Shown piece after piece: positions 1 to 8,269 of a stretch of DNA of 46,594 nucleotides (position 1 is the stretch's first letter; each line of letters begins with the position of its first letter). The stretch is from Planctomycetota bacterium (lineage in GTDB: Bacteria > Planctomycetota > UBA8108 > JACQVS01), in contig JANQLS010000018.1 of assembly GCA_028280485.1 (NCBI GenBank), positions 1 to 46,594 on the forward strand, in the 5' to 3' direction. The position numbers were made by a program, and so were the translations under genes. The notes beneath the pieces are model-generated. The model did not search any database and was not told the DNA's origin. It saw only the letters and a program-made list of their open reading frames with translations.

Positions 1-118
1 CTAAAAATAGGCTAAAAGCCTATTGCAGTGCTAATGGAAGAAAGACCATAGGTCTTTCTTCGTGATTTGCGTGATCCCACGCAAATATAATTAATTCCTG
101 TTATTCAACAGGAACTAA
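1..118. repeat. Hairpin-cassette mosaic repeat, copy 1 (cut by window start)
   Basis: This stretch is a chain of short palindromes with almost no sequence between them. The hairpins lie at about 12-24 (AATAGGC stem), 37-61 (11-bp perfect stem GAAGAAAGACC, loop ATA), 65-86 (9-bp stem ATTTGCGTG, loop ATCC) and 91-118 (12-bp stem with one mismatch around AACAGGA). Read on the minus strand, three of the four hairpins recur in the same order at 40238-40321, while the 37-61 hairpin is absent there. The element begins directly at the stop codon of the minus-strand gene ending at 119. It probably continues left of the window. No protein-coding potential was seen. Function is unknown; it could be a MITE-like element or a structured RNA/terminator. 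Confidence 0.75.
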
Positions 119-1660
119 TTAAAAAGATCGACGGTCCTTCGAGCGAGGATGATCAACCGTTTTTCCGCTTTGTAGCTCACCTTGGATGCTTTTTTTTCGG
201 TAGGGTTTGCTCGCATCGTAATACCGTCTATTCACATCCACTTCGTTGAGCATCACTCCCGCCTTGTCCGTCTTTAATCGCTTTCCGATCAAGCCATCCG
301 GAGTGACGAACAAACTTTCCCAACTGTGTTTGGCGCTCGAATTATTGACCGACAAAAACATATTGTTCGTTGCGGCACGGGCTTGGGCCGTGGGCGGCAT
401 GATTTTGGGATGGATGGAGCCGGGGCGTTGTCTCGCGTTGTAGAAGGAATGAAAGATCAAGCGCGTGCCCTTTAAATGATGCTGCCGAAAAAGTTCGGGG
501 AAACGAATGTCGTAGCAAATCAATGCCCCACAGGAAACACCATTGATCTTAAAATGAACGAAGTGGTCTCCCGAGGAGTAATGTCTCAAGTCACCCGAAG
601 TACAAAAGCGTTTATCATAACGATCGATCACACCTTCAGAAGGGCTGATGATATAGAGAGAGTTATGGGGTTTCACACCATCCCCCAAGCGATGGGTACT
701 TCCCAGGAGGACCCAGAGGTCGAGTTCTTTGCTTAATGCGATGATCTTTTCTGTTTCTTTCCTAAGTAAGCCCCAATCGAGCTGGTTCAAGTTTTTATGA
801 TCGACTCCCGCATAGCCCGATAGGGCACACTCTGAAAAATGAACAACATTCGCGTAGAGATGACGGGCTTCTCGCATCTGTTTTTGAATCCATTTCGAAT
901 TCTCTTTGATGTCTTTTGAGACTGGGAATTGGCAAGTCGCCACCCAAAGCTTCCCGGGAGCCCGTTTCACCGTACGGGCTAACTTTTTAGGGTCGAGTTC
1001 CTTTTTGACCTGATTCGTCCAGAGTTGATAGCCTTTGGGACTCAGGTGAAGTCCATCTTGAATGAAGAGATCTCCTGCGGGTTTTCCAGTAGCATCGATC
1101 ATGGGTGTGTCGATATCGATGTAAGCCAATAAGGGATGTTTCTCTGAGTAATTCCGAATGAGTTTATTCGCCTTTCGCATTTCCCCGACGAGTTGCCATC
1201 GAGCGAGGCTCGGTTTGATCGCGATAAAGAGAACCGGAGTCAGAGGTAGTTTTTGACGAATCTTGGAGATCAGTTTTTTATAGTCGGAAAAAACTCGCTC
1301 AGCGGATTTGCCCTTAGCGATATCGTTATCTCCCTCGTATAAAACGATCGAACTGGGCTGGTGAGGTGGAATGAGGCTATCGAAGTGATACAGTACATCG
1401 GAAAATTGAGAACCACCGAATCCTCGATTGAGAACTGTGCGATCACTGAAGTACTTCTCTAAATCCCATCCCCGAATACTCGATGATCCCACGAATAAGG
1501 TGACGCCGGGCTTAGAAGGATCTTCCTTATCCTGTTGCCGAAATTTCTCCATCGTCTTGTTCCAGCGCAGGGCGGGGTCTTTGTCTTGGGTGAAGACAAA
1601 GGGAGAGATTAAGAGAAATGCAAATAGAAGGTTTAAGATCGTTCGGCGAGGGTGGGGCAT
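119..1660 (-). CDS. Secreted SGNH-hydrolase / carbon-nitrogen hydrolase (nitrilase) fusion
   Basis: The 513-residue protein starts with a hydrophobic signal peptide (about residues 1-24). An SGNH/GDSL-type esterase domain follows (about 45-225). Its nucleophile motif G-S-S-S-I is at 58-62, GDND at 110-113 supplies the block III Asn, and DGLH at 202-205 supplies the Asp-His pair. A carbon-nitrogen hydrolase domain fills about 237-480 with the expected Glu-Lys-Cys triad: E277 in SECALSGY, K350 in YDKRF and C382 in ICYDIRFPE. Both active sites look intact. By family the halves would hydrolyse esters (often acetyl groups on glycans) and amides or nitriles. The combined substrate is not predictable, but the signal peptide argues for an exported enzyme. 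The gene stands alone, and its stop codon abuts a hairpin repeat. Confidence 0.88.
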   Translation of the reverse strand: MPHPRRTILNLLFAFLLISPFVFTQDKDPALRWNKTMEKFRQQDKEDPSKPGVTLFVGSSSIRGWDLEKYFSDRTVLNRGFGGSQFSDVLYHFDSLIPPHQPSSIVLYEGDNDIAKGKSAERVFSDYKKLISKIRQKLPLTPVLFIAIKPSLARWQLVGEMRKANKLIRNYSEKHPLLAYIDIDTPMIDATGKPAGDLFIQDGLHLSPKGYQLWTNQVKKELDPKKLARTVKRAPGKLWVATCQFPVSKDIKENSKWIQKQMREARHLYANVVHFSECALSGYAGVDHKNLNQLDWGLLRKETEKIIALSKELDLWVLLGSTHRLGDGVKPHNSLYIISPSEGVIDRYDKRFCTSGDLRHYSSGDHFVHFKINGVSCGALICYDIRFPELFRQHHLKGTRLIFHSFYNARQRPGSIHPKIMPPTAQARAATNNMFLSVNNSSAKHSWESLFVTPDGLIGKRLKTDKAGVMLNEVDVNRRYYDASKPYRKKSIQGELQSGKTVDHPRSKDRRSF

Positions 1661-1777
1661 GGATTCAATCTCGAAGTTAAAAATGGAACATTGAAGAGCT
1701 TTTATCTTAGGCTTTTATTTGAATTGATTGCAAGTCTGGGGAGAACAATTGGTTCGATGTTTTGGCATATCATAGCC

Positions 1778-1955
1778 CTGTAGCGCCTGGGCTTGCCCCA
1801 GGCCTTTCCCTAATATGACTAATAAATTTTAAGGTTGATTTGAACCACTTAAGAGTGGCCACCCACAAGATTGTCCGTTTAGAAACGTATCAGATTGTCC
1901 GTTTAGAAACGTATCAGATTGTCCGTTTAGAAACGTATCTGGGGTGGCGCTACAG
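1778..1955. repeat. Inverted-repeat-bounded element with three 24-nt tandem repeats
   Basis: The element opens with CTGTAGCGCC (1778-1787) and closes with its exact reverse complement GGCGCTACAG (1946-1955). Inside are a GC hairpin (CTGGGC-TTG-CCCCAG, about 1787-1800), an AT-rich stretch, and a second inverted pair GCCACCC / GGGTGGC (1858-1864 and 1942-1948). That inner pair brackets three identical 24-nt tandem units at 1868-1891, 1892-1915 and 1916-1939. Each unit contains the near-palindrome CGTTTAGAAACG. A related arrangement with two units lies at 6448-6580. No ORF or transposase is inside. It lies between two minus-strand genes. Confidence 0.8.
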
Positions 1956-1990
1956 AATGGATTCCAATTTTAATAATTTGAGTACTGAAC

Positions 1991-2025
1991 AAAAAAAAGC
2001 TGCGCCCTGAAATGAGCGCAGCTTT
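1991..2025 (-). terminator. Rho-independent terminator of the peroxiredoxin gene
   Basis: Read on the minus strand, a GC-rich stem AGCTGCGC / GCGCAGCT with a loop of about 11 nt is followed by a run of eight T. It lies about 30 nt past the stop codon of the peroxiredoxin gene. Confidence 0.8.
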
Positions 2026-2056
2026 TAATATTAAAAATCGTTTCGGGGAGACTCAA

Positions 2057-2620
2057 TCAACCGAGTTTGATCGTATCGCCGCCAGGATTCCAGTTGACGG
2101 GGCAAACTTCTTTTCCACCGGCGGAATCTACGTGTTGTAAAGCTTGGAGGGTTCGAATGCTTTCGTCGACGTTTCGTCCTACTGGAGCATCGCAGATCGT
2201 GATCGAGCGAATTTTTCCTTTGGGATCGATGATGAAGGTTCCACGAAGTGAGAAGCCGAGGTCTTCGTTGAGAACACCGTAATCTCTTCCGATGTTTTTG
2301 GTGACATCACCGACGATGGGATGATTGAGAGATTTACTTTCGGTCATGCCTCCACTCTCTAACCAACCGAGGTGGCTAAAGTGACTGTCGATCGAGCAAC
2401 CGATGACTTGAGCGCCGAGTTCGGAGAACTTGCCGGCCAAGTTATCGTAGGCGCGGATTTCGGTGGGGCAGACGAATGTGAAGTCGAGGGGGTAGAAGTA
2501 GAGTACTACCCATTTTCCATCTTTGGCGTAATCGCTGAGGGTTACGTCGACAAAATCACCACTACCGGCGACGGCTTTGGCGGTGAAGTCAGGGGCATCT
2601 TGTCCGATTTGAACTCCCAT
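2057..2620 (-). CDS. Typical 2-Cys peroxiredoxin (AhpC/TSA family)
   Basis: Thioredoxin-fold peroxidase of 187 residues that reduces H2O2 and organic hydroperoxides in the cytoplasm. The peroxidatic cysteine is in DFTFVCPTE and the resolving cysteine in KEVCPVNW near the C-terminus, as in the typical 2-Cys Prx1/AhpC group. Length and motif order are normal. I chose the ATG at 2618-2620 (MGVQIGQDAPDF) because AGGAG lies six bases upstream. An in-frame ATG eight codons further up has no such site and would add non-homologous residues. The gene has its own terminator and no operon partner. The electron donor (thioredoxin or AhpF) is not encoded nearby. Confidence 0.93.
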   Translation of the reverse strand: MGVQIGQDAPDFTAKAVAGSGDFVDVTLSDYAKDGKWVVLYFYPLDFTFVCPTEIRAYDNLAGKFSELGAQVIGCSIDSHFSHLGWLESGGMTESKSLNHPIVGDVTKNIGRDYGVLNEDLGFSLRGTFIIDPKGKIRSITICDAPVGRNVDESIRTLQALQHVDSAGGKEVCPVNWNPGGDTIKLG

Positions 2621-2626
2621 GGGAAT

Positions 2627-2631
2627 CTCCT
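2627..2631 (-). promoter_or_regulatory. Ribosome binding site AGGAG of the peroxiredoxin gene
   Basis: AGGAG on the minus strand, six bases before the ATG at 2620. It decides this start over the longer in-frame ATG at 2644. Confidence 0.75.
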
Positions 2632-2894
2632 GGTAAGGGGGCAAAAGAAACTTTAGATCGAGGATTCGGTACTTAACGTTGACGATTTCCTGAATCGGTG
2701 TTGAGTCCGCCTCAGCTTAAAATCGAAGTCGTCTTTTTGACTCATTCTTAAGGATAGAACAAGTTCAGGGCTTGCGATTTCATGGAGCCATCTGTGAAGA
2801 TGGAGGGCTGAGAATCATTTGACTCATTCAGAAACTCCCTATGTATAACCGTTCTGAAGAGTCTGTCAACAGCATGCTCTGGGATTCAGGTCTT

Positions 2895-5800
2895 ATGTCA
2901 TTTAATGAAAGTCGGTTAACCAGGTTTTTCTTTACATTAATAACGGTTTTTTTCTCGGCTTGGGTGAATTCAGAGGAAGAGTCAATTTGGTATCCCCTTC
3001 AAGTACCTGGAGTTTGGGAAGAACAGGCAGAAGGCTTGTTCAAGGATCACGACGGGATTGCCTGGTACCGTTGCCGGGTCAAGCTGCCGGCTTCTTGGAA
3101 GCAGGGATCGTTACGATTGGCAGTTGAGGCCATCGACAACGCCCATGAGGCTTACTTTAATGGAGAGCTCATCGGAGGAGCCGGGTTGCTACCTCCGGGA
3201 TACCGCAACGGTCTCGATCAAGCAAATCGTTACGCCGTGGGGCCCGATCTCCTGGAGGGGAAAGAGATTCACTGGATCGCGCTTCGAGTTTACGACCACG
3301 AAGGTCGGGGAGGATTTAAGGGAGGGGCTCCCGTGTTGTATGCGGGAGGAGAAGCGATCGAGCTCAAGGGAAAATGGGAGTTTCGAGCGGGTGATGACAA
3401 GAAATGGGTCCAAGGATCTCCCCGGGAGAAGCCCTTAGAGGGCACCTTGTATCACCGGGTCGTTCCCTCTTCCGAGATTCAAGGAGAGAGTCGAAAACTC
3501 AAGCCGGGTGACTTTCCAACTCCGCCCGCCCAATCCCATCAAATGCTTCAGATTTACGACGATTTAGAAGCTGATCTCCTTCTTCATGAACCCACTGTAG
3601 CTCAGCCCGTTTTTATCACCTTCGATGAACGCGGCCGGCTTTGGGTAGTGAATTACCAACAGTACCCCCATCCAGCGGGAGTGGAGATGGTGAGTCGCGA
3701 TATTTACTGGAGGGCGGTTTACGATAAAGTTCCTCCGCCACCTCCCCATCACTTTAAGGGGCGGGATCGCATTACGATCCATGAAGACAAAGATGGCGAT
3801 GGCGTCTACGAATCGCACAAGACGTTCGTTGATGGATTGAATATCGCCACCTCCGTGACCTTCGGCAGAGGAGGAGTATGGGTGTTGAATCCTCCGTATT
3901 TACTTTTCTACCGAGATACTGATCGAAACGATGTCCCCGATAGCGCACCCGAAGTACATCTGAGTGGCTTTGGACTAGAGGACACTCATTCGGTCGTCAA
4001 CAGTTTACGTTGGGGACCGGATGGTTGGTTGTACGCCGCTCAAGGGAGTACCGTTACCGCTAAAGTGACTTTGCCTGGGCATAACGAAATTCCGGTCCAC
4101 ACCATGGGGCAACAAATTTGGCGCTATCATCCTGAGCTCAGGAAATTTGAAGTTTTCGCTGAGGGCGGTGGAAATACCTTCGGGGTGGAAGTCGATTCTA
4201 AAGGCCGCATCTTCAGTGGTCACAACGGTGGAGATACGCGAGGTTTTCACTATGTTCAGGGAGGGTATTCTCGAAAGGGATTCAGTAAGCACGGGCCACT
4301 ATCCAATCCTTACGCTTACGGTTACTTTCGGGCGATGCGTCACCATAAGGTCGAACGCTTCACGCATACCTTCTTGATCTACGAGGGAGATCAATTCCCT
4401 AAAAAATACCACGGTGCTTTGTTTGGAGTGGAACCACTTCAAGGGCGTGTCGTTCACAGTTCGTTCAATCCTTTGGGTTCTACCTTTCAGACGAAAGATT
4501 TGGGGCGTGCGATCACCAGTAAGGATTCCTGGTTTCGACCCGTCGACATCAAGCACGGCCCCGACGGTGCTCTCTACGTTGCAGACTGGTACGATCGCAA
4601 TGTGAACCACTACCGAAATCATGAAGGAAGGATAGATCGTTCCAACGGAAGGATCTATCGTTTAAAAAAGAAGGGCGTTAAGCCTCGCATCGTTTCAGAT
4701 CTAGCCAAAAAGAGCTCTGAAGAGTTGGTTCAACTTTTAGCTCACCCCAACCGTTGGCACCGACAAACGGCGCTTCGTCTGATCGGGGATCGTAAAGATC
4801 AAAGTTTAATACCCATACTGAAAAAGAATCTTGAGGGCGATGACCAGCAGCTCGCCTTGGAGTCTCTGTGGGCCCTTCAACTCAGCGGAGGTTACAGCGA
4901 AGAAACAGTGGGAGTATCGGGATTGAAACACGCCAATCCTTTTGTTCGCTATTGGGTCATTCGGTTCGCCGGCGACGATGGTCGTTTGCGACCGAAGTTT
5001 TTACGAGCTTTGATTGAACAAGCTCAAGGGGAAAGTCATCCAGAGGTTCGCAGCCAGATCGCTTCGACCGCCAAACGACTGCAGGTCAAAGATAGCTTAG
5101 CTCTGCTTCGCCCTCTTCTTCTTAGAGAAGTTGATCTCAGTGATCTTCACATTCCGTTGCTGATTTGGTGGGGGATCGAAGTCCACCTTCAGAATCATTC
5201 CTCTGAAGTTTTGAAGTTCTTCGAAGATCCTCAGCTCTGGAATTCGAAGCTCGTTCAAGATCAAATCATCGATAAATTGGGAAGACGTTTCGCGCAAGCA
5301 GGAACGTTAAAGGATTTACAAGATTTAGCTCGCCTGTTTCGAAGCTCTCCCTCCAAATTAACTTCGAAGAAAATTCTCTCTGGAGTTGAAAAAGCATTTC
5401 AGGGGAGGAATTTGATCGGGCTTCCTCAGGAACTTCTCGTTGAACTCAAGAAACTTGAAACTCGCTCAGACGCTCTTTCGATTCGCTTAAAAGAAAAATC
5501 AGCGATCGAAGCAGCCCTTAACAAAATCCAAGACGCGAAGGTCCCAACCGCGAAAAAGGTGGAGTTGGCTCGCCTGTTTGGCGAGGTTCAAATCACCGAC
5601 AGCGTTCCGATATTTTTAAAGATCTTGGCCGAGACTGCGCCAGCCGAATTGAAAGTTCAAATCTTGATGGCCTTAGAAAGCTATCCCGATTCTTCCATCG
5701 GCACGGGAGTCTTGAATATTCTCGATAAATTGAATTCGCGGGAACGCGAGAGCGCTTTCAATTTACTCTCAGCGAGGGGAGTTTGGGCGCAGGCTTTGAT

Positions 5801-6407
5801 TCGTTCGGTAGAGGCCGGCAAGATTTCTTCAGGCGATGTTCCTTTAGGAATCGTCCGACGAATCCGAGCCCTGAAAATCAGCCGTTTTCAAGAGATTATC
5901 GAAGAACTATGGGGAGATACAGCAGGATTCACAACCCAGCAGATGGAGGCCGATATCCAGCGGTTTAAGGCTGTGGTCGAAGCCAAAAAGGGCGATCCCT
6001 ACAAGGGGAAAAAGCTTTATTTGAGTCACTGCGGCCGCTGTCATAAGCTCTTCGATGGGGGGGCGGATGTCGGGCCCGATTTAACGGTCTATCAGAGAAC
6101 GGATCTAGAGGGGATCTTGCTCAATATTGTGAATCCAAGTGCCGATATTCGAGAAGGGTATGAAAACTATTCCATCGTGACCTCGGATGGTTTACGAATG
6201 GAGGGATTCATCTCCGACCAAAACGACAAAGTTGTCGTTCTCAAAGGAGAAGATGGTCAAGCTCGAGTCATCGAGAAAAAAAGAATTCTCTCGACCGAAA
6301 GTGCGGGACGATCTTTAATGCCCGAGGGTCTTCTTAATAGTCTGAAGGATCAAGAGATTCGAGATCTCTTCGCCTATTTGAGAAGTACTCAGCCCTTGAA
6401 TAACTGA
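2895..6407 (+). CDS. PVC-type membrane-bound dehydrogenase-like heme-binding protein
   Basis: Giant secreted protein; the longest frame opens at 2841 (1188 residues, used for numbering). I prefer the ATG at 2895 because it puts a basic-then-hydrophobic signal peptide (MSFNESRLTRFFFTLITVFF) at the N-terminus, although neither start has a clear Shine-Dalgarno. Domains in order are a glycosidase-type jelly-roll (about 46-200, AWYRCRVKLP..AYFNGELIGG), a beta-propeller of the planctomycete/verrucomicrobial dehydrogenase type (about 235-620, GPDGWLYAAQGST, HGPDGALYVADWYD), HEAT-like helices (about 640-1000), and a C-terminal cytochrome c-like module. In that module the heme motif is C1064-G-R-C1067-H1068, followed by DVGPDLT. 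It probably acts in the periplasm as a sugar or polyol oxidoreductase or electron carrier, but the substrate is unknown. Transcribed alone. Confidence 0.85.
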   Translation: MSFNESRLTRFFFTLITVFFSAWVNSEEESIWYPLQVPGVWEEQAEGLFKDHDGIAWYRCRVKLPASWKQGSLRLAVEAIDNAHEAYFNGELIGGAGLLPPGYRNGLDQANRYAVGPDLLEGKEIHWIALRVYDHEGRGGFKGGAPVLYAGGEAIELKGKWEFRAGDDKKWVQGSPREKPLEGTLYHRVVPSSEIQGESRKLKPGDFPTPPAQSHQMLQIYDDLEADLLLHEPTVAQPVFITFDERGRLWVVNYQQYPHPAGVEMVSRDIYWRAVYDKVPPPPPHHFKGRDRITIHEDKDGDGVYESHKTFVDGLNIATSVTFGRGGVWVLNPPYLLFYRDTDRNDVPDSAPEVHLSGFGLEDTHSVVNSLRWGPDGWLYAAQGSTVTAKVTLPGHNEIPVHTMGQQIWRYHPELRKFEVFAEGGGNTFGVEVDSKGRIFSGHNGGDTRGFHYVQGGYSRKGFSKHGPLSNPYAYGYFRAMRHHKVERFTHTFLIYEGDQFPKKYHGALFGVEPLQGRVVHSSFNPLGSTFQTKDLGRAITSKDSWFRPVDIKHGPDGALYVADWYDRNVNHYRNHEGRIDRSNGRIYRLKKKGVKPRIVSDLAKKSSEELVQLLAHPNRWHRQTALRLIGDRKDQSLIPILKKNLEGDDQQLALESLWALQLSGGYSEETVGVSGLKHANPFVRYWVIRFAGDDGRLRPKFLRALIEQAQGESHPEVRSQIASTAKRLQVKDSLALLRPLLLREVDLSDLHIPLLIWWGIEVHLQNHSSEVLKFFEDPQLWNSKLVQDQIIDKLGRRFAQAGTLKDLQDLARLFRSSPSKLTSKKILSGVEKAFQGRNLIGLPQELLVELKKLETRSDALSIRLKEKSAIEAALNKIQDAKVPTAKKVELARLFGEVQITDSVPIFLKILAETAPAELKVQILMALESYPDSSIGTGVLNILDKLNSRERESAFNLLSARGVWAQALIRSVEAGKISSGDVPLGIVRRIRALKISRFQEIIEELWGDTAGFTTQQMEADIQRFKAVVEAKKGDPYKGKKLYLSHCGRCHKLFDGGADVGPDLTVYQRTDLEGILLNIVNPSADIREGYENYSIVTSDGLRMEGFISDQNDKVVVLKGEDGQARVIEKKRILSTESAGRSLMPEGLLNSLKDQEIRDLFAYLRSTQPLNN

Positions 6408-6447
6408 GGTATACCTTTGAATCCGAATTGAATAGATTTCTAGGTTT

Positions 6448-6580
6448 GGCCACCCACAAGATTGTCCGTTTAGAAACGTATCAGATTGTCCGTTTAGAAA
6501 CGTATCTGGGGTGGCGCTACAGGGCTTATTTGAATTATAAATCAAATACCCCCCTGTAGCGCCTGGGCTTGTCCCAGGCC
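6448..6580. repeat. Second copy of the 24-nt tandem-repeat element (two units)
   Basis: GGCCACCCACA (6448-6458) is followed by two identical 24-nt units (6459-6482, 6483-6506) and TGGGGTGGCGCTACAG (6507-6522), all matching the right half of the element at 1778-1955. After a 31-nt AT-rich spacer comes CTGTAGCGCC plus the GC hairpin (6554-6580), which corresponds to the left end of the other copy. The two halves are therefore in swapped order relative to copy 1. One unit fewer is present. It sits 40 nt after the stop of the heme protein gene and could also serve as its transcription end. Confidence 0.8.
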
Positions 6581-6647
6581 AATTTTGGAAATGTTAGCGA
6601 TTTGATTATAAAATTCATCCCAATCAAAGATTACGAAACCACATTCC

Positions 6648-8003
6648 ATGAGTAAGAACCATCCTTGGCCCAGTTGGGTCTGTTTTCTTCTTTGTCTTGT
6701 CGCGATCGCACTCAGTTCCTCGCTTTACCAGGTTTCCGTGAGTGGGAACTCAGAGGTGGGCTTGGCAGGTTCTATCTGCGGTGAAGGTGGAGGCTGTGAT
6801 AAGGTCGCCGAAAGCCCGTGGAGTCAGTTTCCTCCAGCTAAGGAGGATGGTACGGGTGGAGGCGTATCCGTCTCATTATTGGGATTAATCTATTTCTGTG
6901 CTATCGGCAGCTTCTTCGGCATCATCGGCTGGCCGGCTAAAGGACATCCCCTCTTGAAGAAGCTTTTGATCTCCATTCTTGGGCTCGGAGCGTTGGGATC
7001 TATCGCCTTCATCGGCCTGATGGCATTCGTTGTTAAAGCGTTTTGTATTCTTTGTACAGGCGTTCACATCTGCAACTTGCTGATCTTGGTCTTGGTATTG
7101 TTCTTCCTTAGAAAACACGGTTTGGATCCAGTCGCTACCGATGAAAAAGGAAAGGTGAAACTTTCTGAACGGGCTCAATACATTCAAGAAGTTGAAAATC
7201 AATATCCCCAAAAAGGTTGGATGGTCGTCACTCTATTGACGTTTATCTTATCGAGCATGAGTGCCTGGGGAGTTTCTAAGTCGATTGGTATGGGACACCT
7301 CGTCACGAAGTTAGAAGGTGTTTTATCTTCGGGTTATGCAGTGGAAGCGGCTTATGCTAAGGCTCCCAAATTGATCACTTCGAAAAACGAAAAGCAGTTT
7401 ATTCGACCGGATGATCCCATCCTTCAAGCCAAGCCCTTCCTTCGTAACACCGTCGTTCTTTACAGTGATCTTCAGTGCCCTTCTTGCGCTCGATTCGACA
7501 GCTTCTTCTTTAATGAGGTCGTTCCTTTGTTTGAAGGTCACCTAAGAGTTGTTTATAAGCACTATCCTTTGAACATGCACGAGTATGCTATCCCCGCAGC
7601 GCGGGCGGCAGAAGCAGGCCGGCTGCAAGGAAAGTTTTGGGAAGTTCAACATGAGATACGCAAAAGTCGCAACGAGCTTGCCAACTACGATTACGGGGCG
7701 ATGGCGGAGTCGATGGGTTTAGATAAAACGAAATTCTTGAAGGATATGAATAGCGTCGCGGTCGGAAAAAGAGTGCTCGAAGATAAAAATCTGGGTCGTA
7801 GTAAACTTGGAATTTCCAGTACACCTACAGTTTTACTCAACGGCCGCCTCATCGAGCGTTCCGTTCGCGATATCAAAGCTTTCTGGGAAAAGCGCGCGGA
7901 GGCCCTCAAGAGGATGCGCTTAGATGCAGGTCAGGGATGGGGGGCCGATGCTAAAAAAAGAGAGCCTGATAAGCCAAAGTCACTTTTAGGCCCGAAGAAA
8001 TAA
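6648..8003 (+). CDS. Vitamin K epoxide reductase (VKOR) / DsbA-like thioredoxin fusion
   Basis: Membrane protein of 451 residues for disulfide-bond formation. The N-terminal half (about 1-240) is a VKOR four-helix domain. It has the loop cysteines C44 and C50 (CGEGGGC) and the active-site pair C133-I-L-C136 next to the quinone site, followed by a further transmembrane helix at about 192-212. The C-terminal part (about 250-435) is a DsbA/DsbG-like thioredoxin domain with C277-P-S-C280 and the cis-proline loop SSTPTVLLNG. By family the thioredoxin part oxidises exported proteins and the VKOR part passes electrons to quinone, giving a one-chain DsbA/DsbB system. The last 30 residues are charged and proline-rich. 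The gene stands alone between two repeats. Confidence 0.9.
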   Translation: MSKNHPWPSWVCFLLCLVAIALSSSLYQVSVSGNSEVGLAGSICGEGGGCDKVAESPWSQFPPAKEDGTGGGVSVSLLGLIYFCAIGSFFGIIGWPAKGHPLLKKLLISILGLGALGSIAFIGLMAFVVKAFCILCTGVHICNLLILVLVLFFLRKHGLDPVATDEKGKVKLSERAQYIQEVENQYPQKGWMVVTLLTFILSSMSAWGVSKSIGMGHLVTKLEGVLSSGYAVEAAYAKAPKLITSKNEKQFIRPDDPILQAKPFLRNTVVLYSDLQCPSCARFDSFFFNEVVPLFEGHLRVVYKHYPLNMHEYAIPAARAAEAGRLQGKFWEVQHEIRKSRNELANYDYGAMAESMGLDKTKFLKDMNSVAVGKRVLEDKNLGRSKLGISSTPTVLLNGRLIERSVRDIKAFWEKRAEALKRMRLDAGQGWGADAKKREPDKPKSLLGPKK

Positions 8004-8097
8004 TTAGAAGAGTGATTGCTGTAGGGGCGTCCCTTGTGGTTGGCTTTTTGAGTTTCCGGTTAGTCAAAAATCCACCATAACTATCCAATCACCAAAA

Positions 8098-8239
8098 TTA
8101 ACTAGCCCGGAGCGTAAGCGACGGGACAGAGTTAAAGTGTTCTGTGGGTGGAAACAATGTCTAAGTTATCCAAAAAAACATGTGATCGGGGAGTTCTGGA
8201 CCGAGACACATCCCGTCGCTTACGCTCCGGGCTAGTTAA
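8098..8239. repeat. Long-arm inverted repeat (29-bp perfect arms, GGAGCGTAAGCGACGGG type)
   Basis: Perfect 29-nt arms at 8098-8126 and 8211-8239 enclose an 84-nt loop. The arms contain ACTAGCCCGGAGCGTAAGCG. Similar arms occur at 20341, 23515, 26982 and 34396. The loop has its own small ACAGA/TCTGT hairpin and shares no obvious sequence with the other loops. It lies between convergent genes (VKOR-DsbA and DUF1501), so its transcript would fold into a long stem in both directions and could end transcription. Confidence 0.85.
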
Positions 8240-8269
8240 TGAACTGCGGAAATAAATCACAACCACCCT

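Noticed and set aside
1868..1939. Possible small CRISPR array from the 24-nt repeats
   Set aside because: The units are directly adjacent with no spacers, and no cas gene is present; it is a tandem repeat inside an inverted-repeat element.
6315..6545. Minus-strand frame encoding DTFLNGQS repeats
   Set aside because: It is the translation of the 24-nt tandem repeat and of the end of the opposite gene; no start context or protein-like composition.
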